Below are positions 8,722 to 17,853 of a stretch of 64,000 nt of DNA, piece after piece; positions within the stretch are counted from its first letter, which is position 1, and every line of letters begins with the position of its first letter. The position numbers and the translations under genes are program-made. The stretch comes from Sulfuriferula sp047300855 (GTDB taxonomy: Bacteria; Pseudomonadota; Gammaproteobacteria; Burkholderiales; Sulfuriferulaceae), in the NCBI RefSeq assembly GCF_047300855.1, contig NZ_CP170197.1, positions 992,001 through 1,056,000 on the forward strand, read 5' to 3'. The notes below the pieces were generated by a model that had not been told where the DNA came from, searched no databases, and was given only the letters and a program-made list of their open reading frames with translations.

Positions 8722-10620
8722 CTACAGGCTGGGCAATTGCTCCAGCGCTGCGTGCAGTTCCAGCCAGCGTTCTTCGCCAGTCTCGATGGTTTGTGTGAGT
8801 TCGCCCTGGCGCTTGAGCAGGTCCTGCAGCAGCGCACGCTGGCTGGCTTCGTATAATTCCGTATCGGTCAGACGCTGGTCCAGCTGTGCTTTTTCGCTTT
8901 GCCAGCCGTCCAGTTTCTGTTCCAGTTGTTCCAGTTCCTTCACCAGCGGGCGGCGCTTGGCCAGCACTGCCTGGCGGTCGGCCTGCGTGGCGGCACGCTG
9001 CTCTCGGCGCACGGCTTTTTCCGGGCTGGCACTGGCAGCGGATTGCTGGATGCGCTGCTGGTTGAGCCAGTCGCGGTAGTCGTCGAGGTCACCGTCGAAA
9101 GCCGGTGCGCCGCCGTCCGCTACCAGCAGGAAACGGTCGCAGGTGGCGCGCAGCAGGGAGCGGTCGTGCGACACCAGCACCACGCCGCCGTCGAATTCCT
9201 GCAAGGCGAGATTGAGCGCGTGGCGCATTTCCATGTCGAGGTGGTTGGTGGGCTCATCGAGCAGAAGCAGATTGGGGCGCTGCCAGATCAGCAGCGCCAG
9301 CGCCAGACGCGATTTCTCGCCGCCGGAGAAGGGTCCGCACGGCGCTTGCGCCATGTCGCCGCGAAAATCGAAGCCGCCGAGAAAATCGCGCAATTCCTGC
9401 TCGCGTGTTTGCGGAGCCAGGCGCAGCATGTGCTGGATGGGCGATTCATCCGGACGCAACTGCTCCAGCTGGTGCTGGGCGAAGTAGCCGATGGCCAGCC
9501 CCTTGCCCTCGCTGCGCGTGCCGGTCAGCGGTTTGATCTCCCCCGCCAGCAGTTTGATTAGGGTGGATTTGCCCGCGCCGTTGCGCCCCAGCAGGCCGAT
9601 GCGTTCGCCCGGGCGCAGGGTGAGTTCGATGTTGGACAAGATCGGCTGATTGCCATAACCCACGCTTGTTTCGCGCAAATCCAGCAGCGGATCGGGTGCG
9701 CTGGCCGGCTCGCGGAAGCGGAAGGTGAACGGCGAATCGACGTGCGCGGCGGTCACGTCTTCCATCCGCGCCAGCGCCTTGATGCGGCTTTGCGCCTGGC
9801 GTGCCTTGGTGGCCTTGGCGCGGAAACGCTCGACGAAGCTTTCCAGGTGCGCGCGTTCGCGTTGCTGTTTTTCAAACAGGGATTGCTGCACTGCCAGCTG
9901 GGCGGCGCGCTGGCGCTCGAAATCCGAATAGCCGCCGGCGTAGAGCTTGAGCACGCGGTTTTCGATATGGATGATATGAGTGACCACGGCGTCTAGAAAA
10001 TCGCGGTCGTGCGAGATCAGCAACAGCGTGCCTGGGTAGCTGTTGAGCCAGCCTTCCAGCCAGATCACTGCGTCCAGATCGAGGTGGTTGGTGGGCTCGT
10101 CCAGCAACAGCAGGTCGGAGCGGCTCATCAGTGCCTGCGCCAGATTCAGGCGCACGCGCCAGCCGCCGGAAAACGCCGCCACCGGCTTGGCGAAGTCCGC
10201 GTCGGTAAAGCCCAGGCCGTGCAGCAGTTCGGCGGCACGGGCGCGCGCGCCATAACCGTCGATCTCGCTCAAACGCCCATGCAGCTCGCCCACGCGATGA
10301 CCGTCATCTGCAGCGCTGGCGGCGGCCAGATCGCGCTCCACCTGACGCAGTACCGTATCGCCGTCGAGCGCGAATTCCAGCGCAGCCTGATCCAGCGCCG
10401 GGGTCTCCTGCGCCACGTGCGCGATCACCCAGCCGGGCGGCATGAACAGGTCGCCGGCTTCTGCATGCAACTCCCCCAGCAACAGCGCGAACAGGCTGGA
10501 TTTGCCCGAGCCGTTGGCGCCGGTCAGGCCGATTTTCTGGCCGGGGTGGATTTGCACGCTGGCGTCTTCGATCAGGACTTTGGCGGCGCGGGCGAGAGTG
10601 AGTTGACGCAGGCTGATCAC
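8722..10620 (-). CDS. ABC-F family ATPase, YheS-like
   Basis: A 632-residue soluble protein with two ATP-binding cassettes and no membrane part. The first cassette has Walker A GANGSGKSS and the second GRNGAGKST, each followed by an ABC signature and a Walker B with the LLLDEPTNHLD text of ABC-F proteins. Between them is the charged linker helix pair that reaches the ribosomal peptidyl-transferase region in this family. The C-terminal 100 residues form a coiled coil. Overall order and ending resemble E. coli YheS. ABC-F proteins bind the ribosomal E site and relieve stalled translation; a specific role here is inferred. A second ABC-F (Uup) is at 35082-36989. Confidence 0.9.
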   Translation of the reverse strand: MISLRQLTLARAAKVLIEDASVQIHPGQKIGLTGANGSGKSSLFALLLGELHAEAGDLFMPPGWVIAHVAQETPALDQAALEFALDGDTVLRQVERDLAAASAADDGHRVGELHGRLSEIDGYGARARAAELLHGLGFTDADFAKPVAAFSGGWRVRLNLAQALMSRSDLLLLDEPTNHLDLDAVIWLEGWLNSYPGTLLLISHDRDFLDAVVTHIIHIENRVLKLYAGGYSDFERQRAAQLAVQQSLFEKQQRERAHLESFVERFRAKATKARQAQSRIKALARMEDVTAAHVDSPFTFRFREPASAPDPLLDLRETSVGYGNQPILSNIELTLRPGERIGLLGRNGAGKSTLIKLLAGEIKPLTGTRSEGKGLAIGYFAQHQLEQLRPDESPIQHMLRLAPQTREQELRDFLGGFDFRGDMAQAPCGPFSGGEKSRLALALLIWQRPNLLLLDEPTNHLDMEMRHALNLALQEFDGGVVLVSHDRSLLRATCDRFLLVADGGAPAFDGDLDDYRDWLNQQRIQQSAASASPEKAVRREQRAATQADRQAVLAKRRPLVKELEQLEQKLDGWQSEKAQLDQRLTDTELYEASQRALLQDLLKRQGELTQTIETGEERWLELHAALEQLPSL

Positions 10621-10726
10621 GATTTTTCAGGCAACAAGGCAAAGGCGGCATTGTACGGGGTGGAGGGCAGGGCGTCATTACGGATCAAATCGGGATGGCG
10701 CATCCATCTGGTGGCACAATGGCACG

Positions 10727-11641
10727 ATGATGAATTTGCTGCAAAACTTCCATGATGCGCGCGTGCGCGACCTTGTTTGGGTGATGGCCGCGCCGGGCCT
10801 GATGAATGAATCTGTCGCAGCGGATTTCGGCGTGGCTGACGCAGAGTGCCGGGATGCCCTGGCGCTGGCGATGCCGCAGTTGCTTGAACTGGATCGCCAC
10901 CCCGCACCGTTGCATGACTGGATCGCTGCACGTAGCTCACACCGTCTGGGCCGCTATTTTGAAGCTCTGCTGGAATACTGGATTAGCCACCTCATGGGCG
11001 GGCAACTTGTCGCTGCCAATCTGCCGGTCAAAACCGGCGATATTGTCATCGGCGAATACGATTTTCTGTGGCGCGATGCGGCGGGTGTGCTCAACCACTG
11101 GGAAGCATCGGTAAAATTTTACTTGCAGGTGGATGTCGCTGCGGGACTGGCCGGGTATGTGGGAACCTTTACCCGTGACCGGCTTGATTTGAAGTTCGGC
11201 CACCTGCGCGACAGGCAACTCAAGCTTGCCGCAACGCCTGCGGGTCTGGCGGCCTTGCCTGATGCCGAAGAGTCAGTCAGCGCTCACGCACTGCTCAAGG
11301 GCTGGTTGTTTTACCCGTACGGGGAGGCGATTGTTGCTGCCGAGGAAGTGTCCGTGCAGCATTTATCCGGCTGGTGGCTGCGTTGGGGCGAGACGCCGTT
11401 CACTCCACCATCCGGATTGCTTTGGAAGGCATTACCCCGGCTGGAATGGCTTTCCCCGGCCATGAGTCCAAATCCGGAGGGGTTGCAAGCCGGGGCAGAT
11501 TTCAGCGCAGCACTGGCGACACATTTCGCCATGGACGATGCACCGTTGCTGGTGGCGGGCCTGGCCGCGACTGGCAATCACTGGCAGGAAGTGACGCGAG
11601 GCTTCGTCGTGCCCCAGAACTGGAATCTGCGTAATGCCTGA
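10727..11641 (+). CDS. DUF1853 family protein
   Basis: A 304-residue cytosolic protein. The N-terminus (VRDLVWVMAAPGL), the GRYFEALLEYWI segment and the ending are typical of DUF1853. The ELDRHPAPLHDWIAAR-to-EYDFLWRD arrangement recalls a nuclease-like core with conserved acidic residues, but no enzyme activity is established for the family. Two start codons sit back to back (10727 and 10730). It is divergent from the ABC-F gene, and the 106-base space between must carry both promoters. Confidence 0.75.
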   Translation: MMNLLQNFHDARVRDLVWVMAAPGLMNESVAADFGVADAECRDALALAMPQLLELDRHPAPLHDWIAARSSHRLGRYFEALLEYWISHLMGGQLVAANLPVKTGDIVIGEYDFLWRDAAGVLNHWEASVKFYLQVDVAAGLAGYVGTFTRDRLDLKFGHLRDRQLKLAATPAGLAALPDAEESVSAHALLKGWLFYPYGEAIVAAEEVSVQHLSGWWLRWGETPFTPPSGLLWKALPRLEWLSPAMSPNPEGLQAGADFSAALATHFAMDDAPLLVAGLAATGNHWQEVTRGFVVPQNWNLRNA

Positions 11642-11646
11642 CAAGG

Positions 11647-11668
11647 CAGGCAAGCCGTTTCTTGCCTG
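11647..11668. terminator. Hairpin between convergent genes
   Basis: CAGGCAAG at 11647-11654 pairs with CTTGCCTG at 11661-11668 around a 6-base loop. It lies between the end of the DUF1853 gene and the end of the facing gene on the minus strand, a usual place for a two-way terminator. There is no long T-run. Confidence 0.5.
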
Positions 11669-11700
11669 GACAGGCTTTTGCGCACCGGCGTCGCCAGCAA

Positions 11701-12093
11701 CTAGCCACCCATGCCGCCGCCCGGGAAGTACCCCATTTTTTGCCGGTCCTCTTCGGTGCATGCGTCATCGAGGCACAAAAAAGTTGTACCGTCATCCTCC
11801 GAAATGCTGGCAAGATTCAGATCAGGTTCTTCAAAGTCGGCAGCTTCCATGAAGATGAAGTGATACGCATCAGCCACGTTCAGTTCCAACAGACCGTCGT
11901 GGCTATCTGCATATTCATGCCAGCGATCTTCGCTTCCGCCCGGAATCTCGGGGCCATATTTTTGAGCCTGGTCGTCTTTCCAGGCGATGATCACGGGATC
12001 ATTCAGCATGTCATAAGCTTGATTGACTGCCTGCCGCCGTGCTTCTGAAAAATCGATGGATGATTTATTTGCTTGTATTGCGATCGTTTCCAT
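11701..12093 (-). CDS. Small acidic protein, possible AF1514/DUF5619 relative
   Basis: A 130-residue strongly acidic cytosolic protein with a clear AAGGAG ribosome-binding site 7 bases before the ATG at 12093. The N-terminal half (DFSEARRQAVNQAYDM, then DPVIIAWKDD and GPEIPGG) resembles the short AF1514-like proteins, and the C-terminus ends in glycines (GYFPGGGMGG). No catalytic motif is seen and the function is unknown. It faces the DUF1853 gene. Confidence 0.5.
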   Translation of the reverse strand: METIAIQANKSSIDFSEARRQAVNQAYDMLNDPVIIAWKDDQAQKYGPEIPGGSEDRWHEYADSHDGLLELNVADAYHFIFMEAADFEEPDLNLASISEDDGTTFLCLDDACTEEDRQKMGYFPGGGMGG

Positions 12094-12159
12094 ATTCCGC
12101 TCCTTGTGAAGTTAAATATTAATTGCGTGTGACTATTCTCAGGTATGAGAAACCAGCTT

Positions 12160-12190
12160 CGTATCAAACGCGAAGAAGCGTTTCGATACG
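12160..12190. repeat. Large stem-loop in the gap before the DUF1328 gene
   Basis: CGTATCAAACGC at 12160-12171 pairs with GCGTTTCGATACG at 12178-12190 around the loop GAAGAA, with one bulged base. It lies in the roughly 315-base gap between two divergent small genes (12094-12407), which holds no other gene I recognise. It could be an operator or an RNA structure in either 5' leader. Confidence 0.5.
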
Positions 12191-12407
12191 TGGCTTGTAA
12201 CGGGGCCGTCAAATACGTTTGACTGCCAGCCGGGCAAACCATGAGTCAGACCAATTTATCCTGGATGACAGAACTGGTCTGTGTGGTGGCGCACATGACG
12301 GGAAGTGGATGTTTGGTACGGTTGCGTACAGAAGCGTATTGATTTCTGGCGTAGTGTGATGGCGGGTGACGGTAAAAAAACCGCAGGTAAATTACAGGAG
12401 TAAGACC

Positions 12408-12581
12408 ATGCTGAAGCTGGCTATTATATTTTTCCTCATCTCCCTCATTGCAGGTTTTTTCGGCTTTACCAATATTGCTGCCGGAGCAAAGGGCATAGCA
12501 AAAATTCTGTTCTTTGTTGCATTGACCATTTTCCTGGTAGTCCTGGTGTTCGGTGTCTTGCTTGGCGTAATGGTTTTCTAA
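12408..12581 (+). CDS. DUF1328 (YtjA-type) small membrane protein
   Basis: A 57-residue protein with two hydrophobic helices (about 2-20 and 33-55) joined by the TNIAAGAKGIAKILFF segment that marks DUF1328. The start at 12408 is set by CAGGAG about 7 bases upstream; an upstream in-frame start would add a non-family tail. The length agrees with the family (about 50-60 residues). Members are widespread in proteobacteria and often stress-linked, but their role is not known. Confidence 0.85.
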   Translation: MLKLAIIFFLISLIAGFFGFTNIAAGAKGIAKILFFVALTIFLVVLVFGVLLGVMVF

Positions 12582-12630
12582 AGGAGCTGGACGCATCCAT
12601 CCTGGATGGAAATAGATTGAGCGGGAGACA

Positions 12631-12659
12631 GGGCTTCCTTCGCGAATGGAAGGAAGCCC
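12631..12659. terminator. Perfect 11-bp hairpin between convergent genes
   Basis: GGGCTTCCTTC at 12631-12641 and GAAGGAAGCCC at 12649-12659 are exact complements around a 7-base loop. The hairpin lies between the DUF1328 gene and the facing aldo-keto reductase gene, so it could stop transcription from both sides, although no T-run follows on the plus strand. Confidence 0.6.
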
Positions 12660-12701
12660 CATGCCGGGAGCTATCCAATCAAGCTGTTCAACGCGTGCTT
12701 G

Positions 12702-13733
12702 TTAAGGCGCCGGGTTGGGATAGCGGGTATGAATAGCCTGAATTTTCTCGAGTAACCCGGCATCCAATGCAACTTCAACGCTATCCAGATTTTGCTGAAG
12801 CTGCTCCATCGTGGTAGCGCCGATAATGGTGCTGGTTACAAACCAGCGGCTGCGCACGAAAGCCAGTGCCAGGGTGGTCGGGTGCATGTGCTCTTGCCTG
12901 GCCAGTTCGACATAGGCCGCCACTGCTTCCGGCACCATGGGCTTGTTGTAGCGCTGGCCGAAGCCGGGGAACCTGGTCATGCGCCCGGCGTCAGCCCCGC
13001 TTATATATTTGCCGGTCAGCGTGCCGAAGCCAAGCGGGCTGTATGCCAGCAATCCCAGCTGTTCGCGATGGCAGGTTTCCGCAAGGCCGAATTCGAAGGT
13101 CCGGTTGAGCAGGTTGTAGGCGTTCTGGATCGACACCACGCGTGGCAATCCCGCCTCTTCCGCCGCGCGGGTGAACTGGCACACGCCCCACGGCGTCTCG
13201 TTGCTCAGGCCGACATGGCGGATCTTGCCGGCCTGGATCAGGTCTGCGAACGCGCCGAGTTGTTCGACAATCGGAGTGGTCTCGCGCTCTGCTCCGGGAT
13301 CGTATTCACTCTGGCCGAAAGTGGGCACATTGCGGTCCGGCCAATGAATTTGGTACAGATCAATGTAATCGGTTTTCAGACGAGTCAGACTGGTATCAAT
13401 CGCGGCCCTGATCTGTTTCGGGGTAATGCGCGGGCCGCCGCGTACCCATTCGAAGCCGCGCCCCGGTCCGGTAATCTTGGTCGCGATAATGAGTTTGTCG
13501 CGTGACTGTTTGCTGAGCCAGCGCCCGACATAGTCCTCGGTGCGGCCCTGAGTCTCGGCACGCGGCGGCACCGGGTACATCTCTGCCACATCGATAAAAT
13601 TCACGCCGTGTGCGACCGCGTAGTCGAGCTGCCGGGCGGCATCTTCAGGGCTGTTCTGTTCGCCAAAAGTCATCGTGCCGAGGGTGATTTCGGACACCTT
13701 CAGATCGCTGTTGCCAAGTTGCCGATAGTTCAT
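12702..13733 (-). CDS. NADP(H)-dependent aldo-keto reductase (Tas-like)
   Basis: A 343-residue (alpha/beta)8-barrel oxidoreductase. The expected tetrad is visible in order: Asp and Tyr in FIDVAEMYPVP, Lys in LIIATKITG and His in YQIHWPD. The text MNYRQLGNSDLKVSEITLGTM and the MYPVPP segment are typical of E. coli Tas and its relatives, which reduce aldehydes or ketones with NADPH. The natural substrate is not known. Its start overlaps the stop of the upstream methyltransferase gene by 4 bases (ATGA), so the two are coupled. Confidence 0.88.
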   Translation of the reverse strand: MNYRQLGNSDLKVSEITLGTMTFGEQNSPEDAARQLDYAVAHGVNFIDVAEMYPVPPRAETQGRTEDYVGRWLSKQSRDKLIIATKITGPGRGFEWVRGGPRITPKQIRAAIDTSLTRLKTDYIDLYQIHWPDRNVPTFGQSEYDPGAERETTPIVEQLGAFADLIQAGKIRHVGLSNETPWGVCQFTRAAEEAGLPRVVSIQNAYNLLNRTFEFGLAETCHREQLGLLAYSPLGFGTLTGKYISGADAGRMTRFPGFGQRYNKPMVPEAVAAYVELARQEHMHPTTLALAFVRSRWFVTSTIIGATTMEQLQQNLDSVEVALDAGLLEKIQAIHTRYPNPAP

Positions 13734-14485
13734 GCTGGGTTCCTTGTTTTACGTAGCAGATCGACGCGGATCGGTTGCTTGAAATCGAAACCTTGCGGAG
13801 TCATGTGGCGCATGAATGCGGTGCGAACCGTGTCATATAATTCCGGGGAGAGTTGGTGATGGGTATGCGTGACTTTCAGGATTTGCTCCTCGAACTGGCC
13901 AAAATCATCGAAGTGTCCGGGGGTGCTGAAGAAGGTCTGGCTGACGAGTTCCAGTTCGGCGCCGTCGACGGCGCGCTGAATAGCGGCAAACGCCGCTTCC
14001 CGTACTGTTTTTTCGTCATGGAACAGACGCAGGATGTCATTGAATTCCCCCGCGTAGACCGGTTCGGACAGGTAGGCTAGACCACCCGGTTTCAACACCC
14101 GCCGAATTCCCGCCAGCGCCTGATCCATCTGCTCAACGGGCACATGATGCAGGGATTTGAACATGAGGACGATGTCAAAACTGGCGTCTTCCGCAGGAAT
14201 CGCCTGGGCGCCGCCGAGGCCAAATCTGACATTGGGCAGGTCACCAATCTGCATGTTCCTGGCGTGCTGGATTTCATCCACCTCCAGTGCAGTGATCGAC
14301 GCTACCTGGCCCCGCTGGGCGATAGCGCGTGTCTTTTCCGCCTTGCCGCAACCCAGTTCGAGAACGCGTGCGCCATTGAGAGGCAACAGGCTTTTAACGA
14401 TTTCATATTCGTCGCAGACCTTGTCTGCCGAGGAATCCGAAATGCTCATGGGTGGTGAAATATGTTGCGCTAATGTCGAGTTCAT
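13730..14485 (-). CDS. Class I SAM-dependent methyltransferase
   Basis: About 251 residues from the ATG at 14485, which has a GAGGG ribosome-binding site; a longer in-frame extension to 14578 lacks one. Motif I is VLELGCGKAEKT, followed by the acidic ALEVDEIQ, and the motif IV region is FDIVLMFKSLHHV, as in Methyltransf_11/25 proteins. The acceptor is unknown. The gene is first in a two-gene unit with the aldo-keto reductase. The gap upstream (14486-14695) holds a 7-bp hairpin (14562-14579) and the short repeat noted separately. Confidence 0.82.
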   Translation of the reverse strand: MNSTLAQHISPPMSISDSSADKVCDEYEIVKSLLPLNGARVLELGCGKAEKTRAIAQRGQVASITALEVDEIQHARNMQIGDLPNVRFGLGGAQAIPAEDASFDIVLMFKSLHHVPVEQMDQALAGIRRVLKPGGLAYLSEPVYAGEFNDILRLFHDEKTVREAAFAAIQRAVDGAELELVSQTFFSTPGHFDDFGQFEEQILKVTHTHHQLSPELYDTVRTAFMRHMTPQGFDFKQPIRVDLLRKTRNPA

Positions 14486-14658
14486 TGAATTGCCCTCTGC
14501 CGGTTGTATGGTTGGGTCGATGCTGGAAGAACAGGCTCCCGCATTTGAGCCGTTTTCAGATATTGCCCTGCTGGGCAATGATGCTCGGACACGCCAGAGC
14601 GCACAATGTTCAGCACCGGATGGAATTATTGCCAGAGCACCGATTATCCTGAAAAAAT

Positions 14659-14694
14659 CAGTTAGCCACAGAGAACACAGAGCTCACAGAGAGG
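14659..14694. repeat. Dispersed short repeat, copy 2 (CAGTTAgCCaCAGAGA...)
   Basis: The clearest copy of a repeat with the pattern CAGTTAnCCnCAGAGA followed by ACAGAG-like units (CAGAG recurs three times here). It lies directly beside the stop codon of the Bcr/CflA gene. The complement of 43310-43334 and the site at 7057-7080 match it. Confidence 0.6.
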
Positions 14695-14695
14695 C

Positions 14696-15898
14696 TCATG
14701 CCGCCCGCTGTTGCTTGAGTAGATAAGTCATCCATGTAATCCGACCCGCGATCAGAAACACCAGCATACCCACTGCCAAAGCAACCGGAGACCAGGACAG
14801 CATCGGTGAAAATAGTCCCGCGACCAGGGCGTTCAGCATGGTCTGCACAAATCCCTGCAGCGAAGCTACCAGACCGCGATTGAGCGGGAACAAATCCAGC
14901 GCCAGCAAGGTGATGCTGGGCATTGCCAGCGACATGCCGGTGCTGTACAGGGTAATTGGCAGTACTGCCCACGGCAACGAGAGGGTGGCTGTCAGGTTGT
15001 AGGCGAGATTGATGCCTGCGGCAGTGAAGAGCAGCAAATAGGCATATTTCACCGTGGTGTGAGGAGAGACATGACCGGCCAGCCTGCCGGACAGGAATGC
15101 GCCCAGAATCACCCCGGAAATGGCTGGAATAAACAGCCACGCAAACTGGTTCTCGCCCAGCTTCAGGTGTTGCAGGACAAATACGGGCGCCGACGCGATA
15201 TACAGGAAGAAGCCGGCAAAATGCAGCGCCACCGTGCCCGATAGCAGTAAAAACACCGGATTGGTAAATACCATGAGGTAATTGCGGGCCAGAGGTCGAG
15301 GCGAAAACAATTGACGCCCGACCGCAGGCAGTGTTTCCGGTAGATAAAGCCAGCTCAGTGCAAACAGCAACACCCCCAGCAGTGCCATGAAAACGAAAAT
15401 CGAATGCCAGCCGAACCCGGTTTGCAGCCAGCCTCCGATCACCGGAGCCACGGCAGGAGAAATACCGAAAATCATGGTGACCTGCGACATCAGGCGCTGC
15501 GCCTCATGACCCGCATAGAGGTCGCGGATAATCGCTCGACCTACCATCATCCCAGCCCCGGCGGACAGGCCCTGCATGCCCCGAAAGAACAGCAGGTGAT
15601 TGATGTCGTAAGAAAACACGCAGCCGATAGAGGCCAGTACAAACGCCACCAGCGACACCAGAATCACCGGCCGGCGCCCGAATGCATCCGACAGCGCGCC
15701 ATGCAGCAGCATCATCAGTGCAAACGCCAGCAGATACACGCTCAAGGTCTGCTGCAGTTGAACCGGCGTGGCATGCAGGCTTTCCCCCATATCCGGAAAT
15801 GAGGGCATGTATGTATCAATCGAAAACGGCCCCAGCGTCGCCAGCCCGGCGAGCAGAACGGTGAGCGCGAAACGATGATGTTTGGGGTGTGCCGTCAC
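14696..15898 (-). CDS. Bcr/CflA-type multidrug MFS exporter
   Basis: About 400 residues with 12 membrane helices. The start GPFSIDTYMPSFPDMGESL and the loop DAFGRRPVIL (motif A between helices 2 and 3) are typical of the Bcr/CflA drug:proton antiporters, exporters of bicyclomycin, chloramphenicol or sulfonamides in studied cases. The start is uncertain: I chose GTG at 15898, 10 bases after the upstream stop; a TTG at 15946 is also in frame but would overlap the upstream gene. It is probably cotranscribed with the DUF2288 gene. Confidence 0.85.
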   Translation of the reverse strand: MTAHPKHHRFALTVLLAGLATLGPFSIDTYMPSFPDMGESLHATPVQLQQTLSVYLLAFALMMLLHGALSDAFGRRPVILVSLVAFVLASIGCVFSYDINHLLFFRGMQGLSAGAGMMVGRAIIRDLYAGHEAQRLMSQVTMIFGISPAVAPVIGGWLQTGFGWHSIFVFMALLGVLLFALSWLYLPETLPAVGRQLFSPRPLARNYLMVFTNPVFLLLSGTVALHFAGFFLYIASAPVFVLQHLKLGENQFAWLFIPAISGVILGAFLSGRLAGHVSPHTTVKYAYLLLFTAAGINLAYNLTATLSLPWAVLPITLYSTGMSLAMPSITLLALDLFPLNRGLVASLQGFVQTMLNALVAGLFSPMLSWSPVALAVGMLVFLIAGRITWMTYLLKQQRAA

Positions 15899-15908
15899 GC
15901 GAGCGGGA

Positions 15909-16211
15909 TCAATGTGCGCGTTCCTGCACCAGGATCCATGGAGCAACCACTACTGCCCACAATAGGGGATTGCGCTTTTGCCAATCGGCGGCGGTTTCGT
16001 CATCCAGCTTGAGCACTGTTCCTGCCGTCATCCATTCCTGCACCGCGACCAAGTCGTCGCAGGCAATGTGAGCGGCGACATCCACCAGATCGAGATGGCT
16101 GCTCACATGAACGAGAGCGCCTTTGGCGAAAAAAACTTGCAACTCCGTCCACGCTATTTGAGCAGTTTCGGTATTGAGTTGGGCGCGCTTCAGGTCGAGT
16201 TGGTTGGGCAT
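15909..16211 (-). CDS. DUF2288 family protein
   Basis: A 100-residue soluble protein. LNTETAQIAWTELQVFFAKG, the central DLVDVAAHIACDD and the ending LWAVVVAPWILVQE match DUF2288, a small family of unknown function common in beta- and gammaproteobacteria and cyanobacteria. It has no signal peptide or membrane segment. It ends 10 bases before the Bcr/CflA start on the same strand. Confidence 0.82.
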   Translation of the reverse strand: MPNQLDLKRAQLNTETAQIAWTELQVFFAKGALVHVSSHLDLVDVAAHIACDDLVAVQEWMTAGTVLKLDDETAADWQKRNPLLWAVVVAPWILVQERAH

Positions 16212-16544
16212 GGGAAATGATGGTTGAAGTGTGTCTGTGTATCGATGGCGATTTTACCTTGCTCAATCTGTAACATGAATAGGTGAATGAGTAAGCTGAC
16301 AATGAGATCTCTTCCATGGCCTGATTTTTGCTGGTTTATTGATACCCTGGAACAGGATGGCGCGGATGCAACCCCTTCCAATTCATTTCGAGCGCTTTTG
16401 AATTGTCCGGATGCATACGAATATTCGACGCATTTGACGAAGTTTCCATTGAATAAAAATTTGAAGGAAATATTTCAAGTAGGGATATACCGATATTGAA
16501 ATGCCTGATTGGGGCTGAATTCATTATAACTATCTGGGCATGAT
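16212..16544. other. AT-rich intergenic region, no gene recognised
   Basis: About 330 bases between divergent genes. Open frames occur on both strands (for example 16287-16499) but resemble no family and lack convincing ribosome-binding sites. It must hold the promoters of DUF2288 and of the diguanylate cyclase. Confidence 0.55.
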
Positions 16545-17831
16545 GTGAAAAAAATTCCTTTTGGGCTTAGAGCAAAGCTGATGCTGGTGGTAGTCATAGG
16601 GCTCCTGGTCGGGGTCAGTACGCTCGGCTTTTTTAAGTTGGAACAGGATCGTCAGAGCATCTATCGAGAAGCAAATGGTTCTGGTCAAGAACGTATTGCG
16701 TTGATCGCAAAAGCACTTTCCAATCTGCTGGCAGGCTACGATTACACCAATATGGAATCGCTCGCCAGCAGTATTGTCGCGGCCCCGGATGTATTGATAC
16801 TCCGGATCACGAATCGGAATGGAAAGGTCGCCGTCGAACGCACAAATAAAAATCTCGACCGGGACGGTCGCAGTATGTCTTTTGCGGCACCCGTTGTTTT
16901 TGGGAACGAAGTATTGGGCAACGTAGAGATGCTGGTTTCAACGAATAAACTCGAGGCCGCCATCCATGACTCTTTCCAGGGAATTCTGCTGTGGATTGGC
17001 TGGGTGATATTGTTTCTTGGCGTGCTTATCTATTTTGCAGTGTCGCTGGTCATCCTCACACCCATCGCGAAAATCAGAAATATGATGCAGGACATTGTCG
17101 CGAACCCGGACGGTGAACTTCAAATAATGAAAGTATCGGGAAATGATGAGCTGGCTGACCTGGTCAATATTTTTAACAAGGTGCAAACATCCTTGTATAT
17201 GCATCAGCAAAAATTAAAAGCACAGGTGCAGATTGCCGATGAAAATCTGACCAGGGCAAATCTTGAACTTACTTTTCGTTCCAAAGAACTTGAACAAATG
17301 GTGGCGCTGTCACAGCAGCTTGCCACCACCGATAGTTTGACTGGGTTGCATAATCGACGGTTTCTCGATGAGAACCTGAGTACTGTTTTTGCGCAAGCAA
17401 GAAGACATGCGGACAGCCTTTGTCTGATTTTACTGGACGTAGATTTCTTCAAACAGATTAATGATAAATATGGTCACGCTTCGGGGGATGTAGTGCTAAG
17501 GACACTGGGCAATCTGATCCGCTGGAGTACCCGTGACAGCGACATCAGCGCCCGCATGGGCGGTGATGAATTTGCCTTTATTCTCCCCAGAACATCGGTC
17601 CATCAAGGAATGGTGCTTGCGAAGAATCTGCTGGAAAAAACTCGGCAGCACGCTTTTGTGATTCCCGGAGAAAAAATCATACAGATAACGTTAAGTTTCG
17701 GCGTAGCGGAACTGACTGAAGATATTCCCAGTTTGGAAGCATTATACGGTGCCGCAGATAAAGCTTTGTATGCGAGCAAGCACATGGGTCGTAACCAGGT
17801 GACCGGGATCTATAACAACGAGTTTGTTTGA
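16545..17831 (+). CDS. Membrane-bound HAMP-GGDEF diguanylate cyclase
   Basis: A 428-residue inner-membrane protein starting with GTG at 16545. Helix 1 is about residues 11-31, a periplasmic domain of about 115 residues follows (with the KLEQDRQSIY region), helix 2 is about 146-170, then HAMP (about 171-225), a coiled segment and GGDEF (about 258-425). The GGDEF motif (339-343) is intact and the I-site RDSD (330-333) lies five residues upstream, so it should make c-di-GMP and be product-inhibited. The PhnD-like binding-protein gene starts 22 bases after the stop, so that protein may sense a ligand and contact the periplasmic domain. This is inferred from position. Confidence 0.92.
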   Translation: MKKIPFGLRAKLMLVVVIGLLVGVSTLGFFKLEQDRQSIYREANGSGQERIALIAKALSNLLAGYDYTNMESLASSIVAAPDVLILRITNRNGKVAVERTNKNLDRDGRSMSFAAPVVFGNEVLGNVEMLVSTNKLEAAIHDSFQGILLWIGWVILFLGVLIYFAVSLVILTPIAKIRNMMQDIVANPDGELQIMKVSGNDELADLVNIFNKVQTSLYMHQQKLKAQVQIADENLTRANLELTFRSKELEQMVALSQQLATTDSLTGLHNRRFLDENLSTVFAQARRHADSLCLILLDVDFFKQINDKYGHASGDVVLRTLGNLIRWSTRDSDISARMGGDEFAFILPRTSVHQGMVLAKNLLEKTRQHAFVIPGEKIIQITLSFGVAELTEDIPSLEALYGAADKALYASKHMGRNQVTGIYNNEFV

Positions 17832-17853
17832 CGCTAGGCGAGGAGGTGTCCAG

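Noticed and set aside
16287..16499. A 70-codon plus-strand frame in the gap before the diguanylate cyclase
   Set aside because: No ribosome-binding site or family resemblance, and the AT-rich sequence fits a promoter region.
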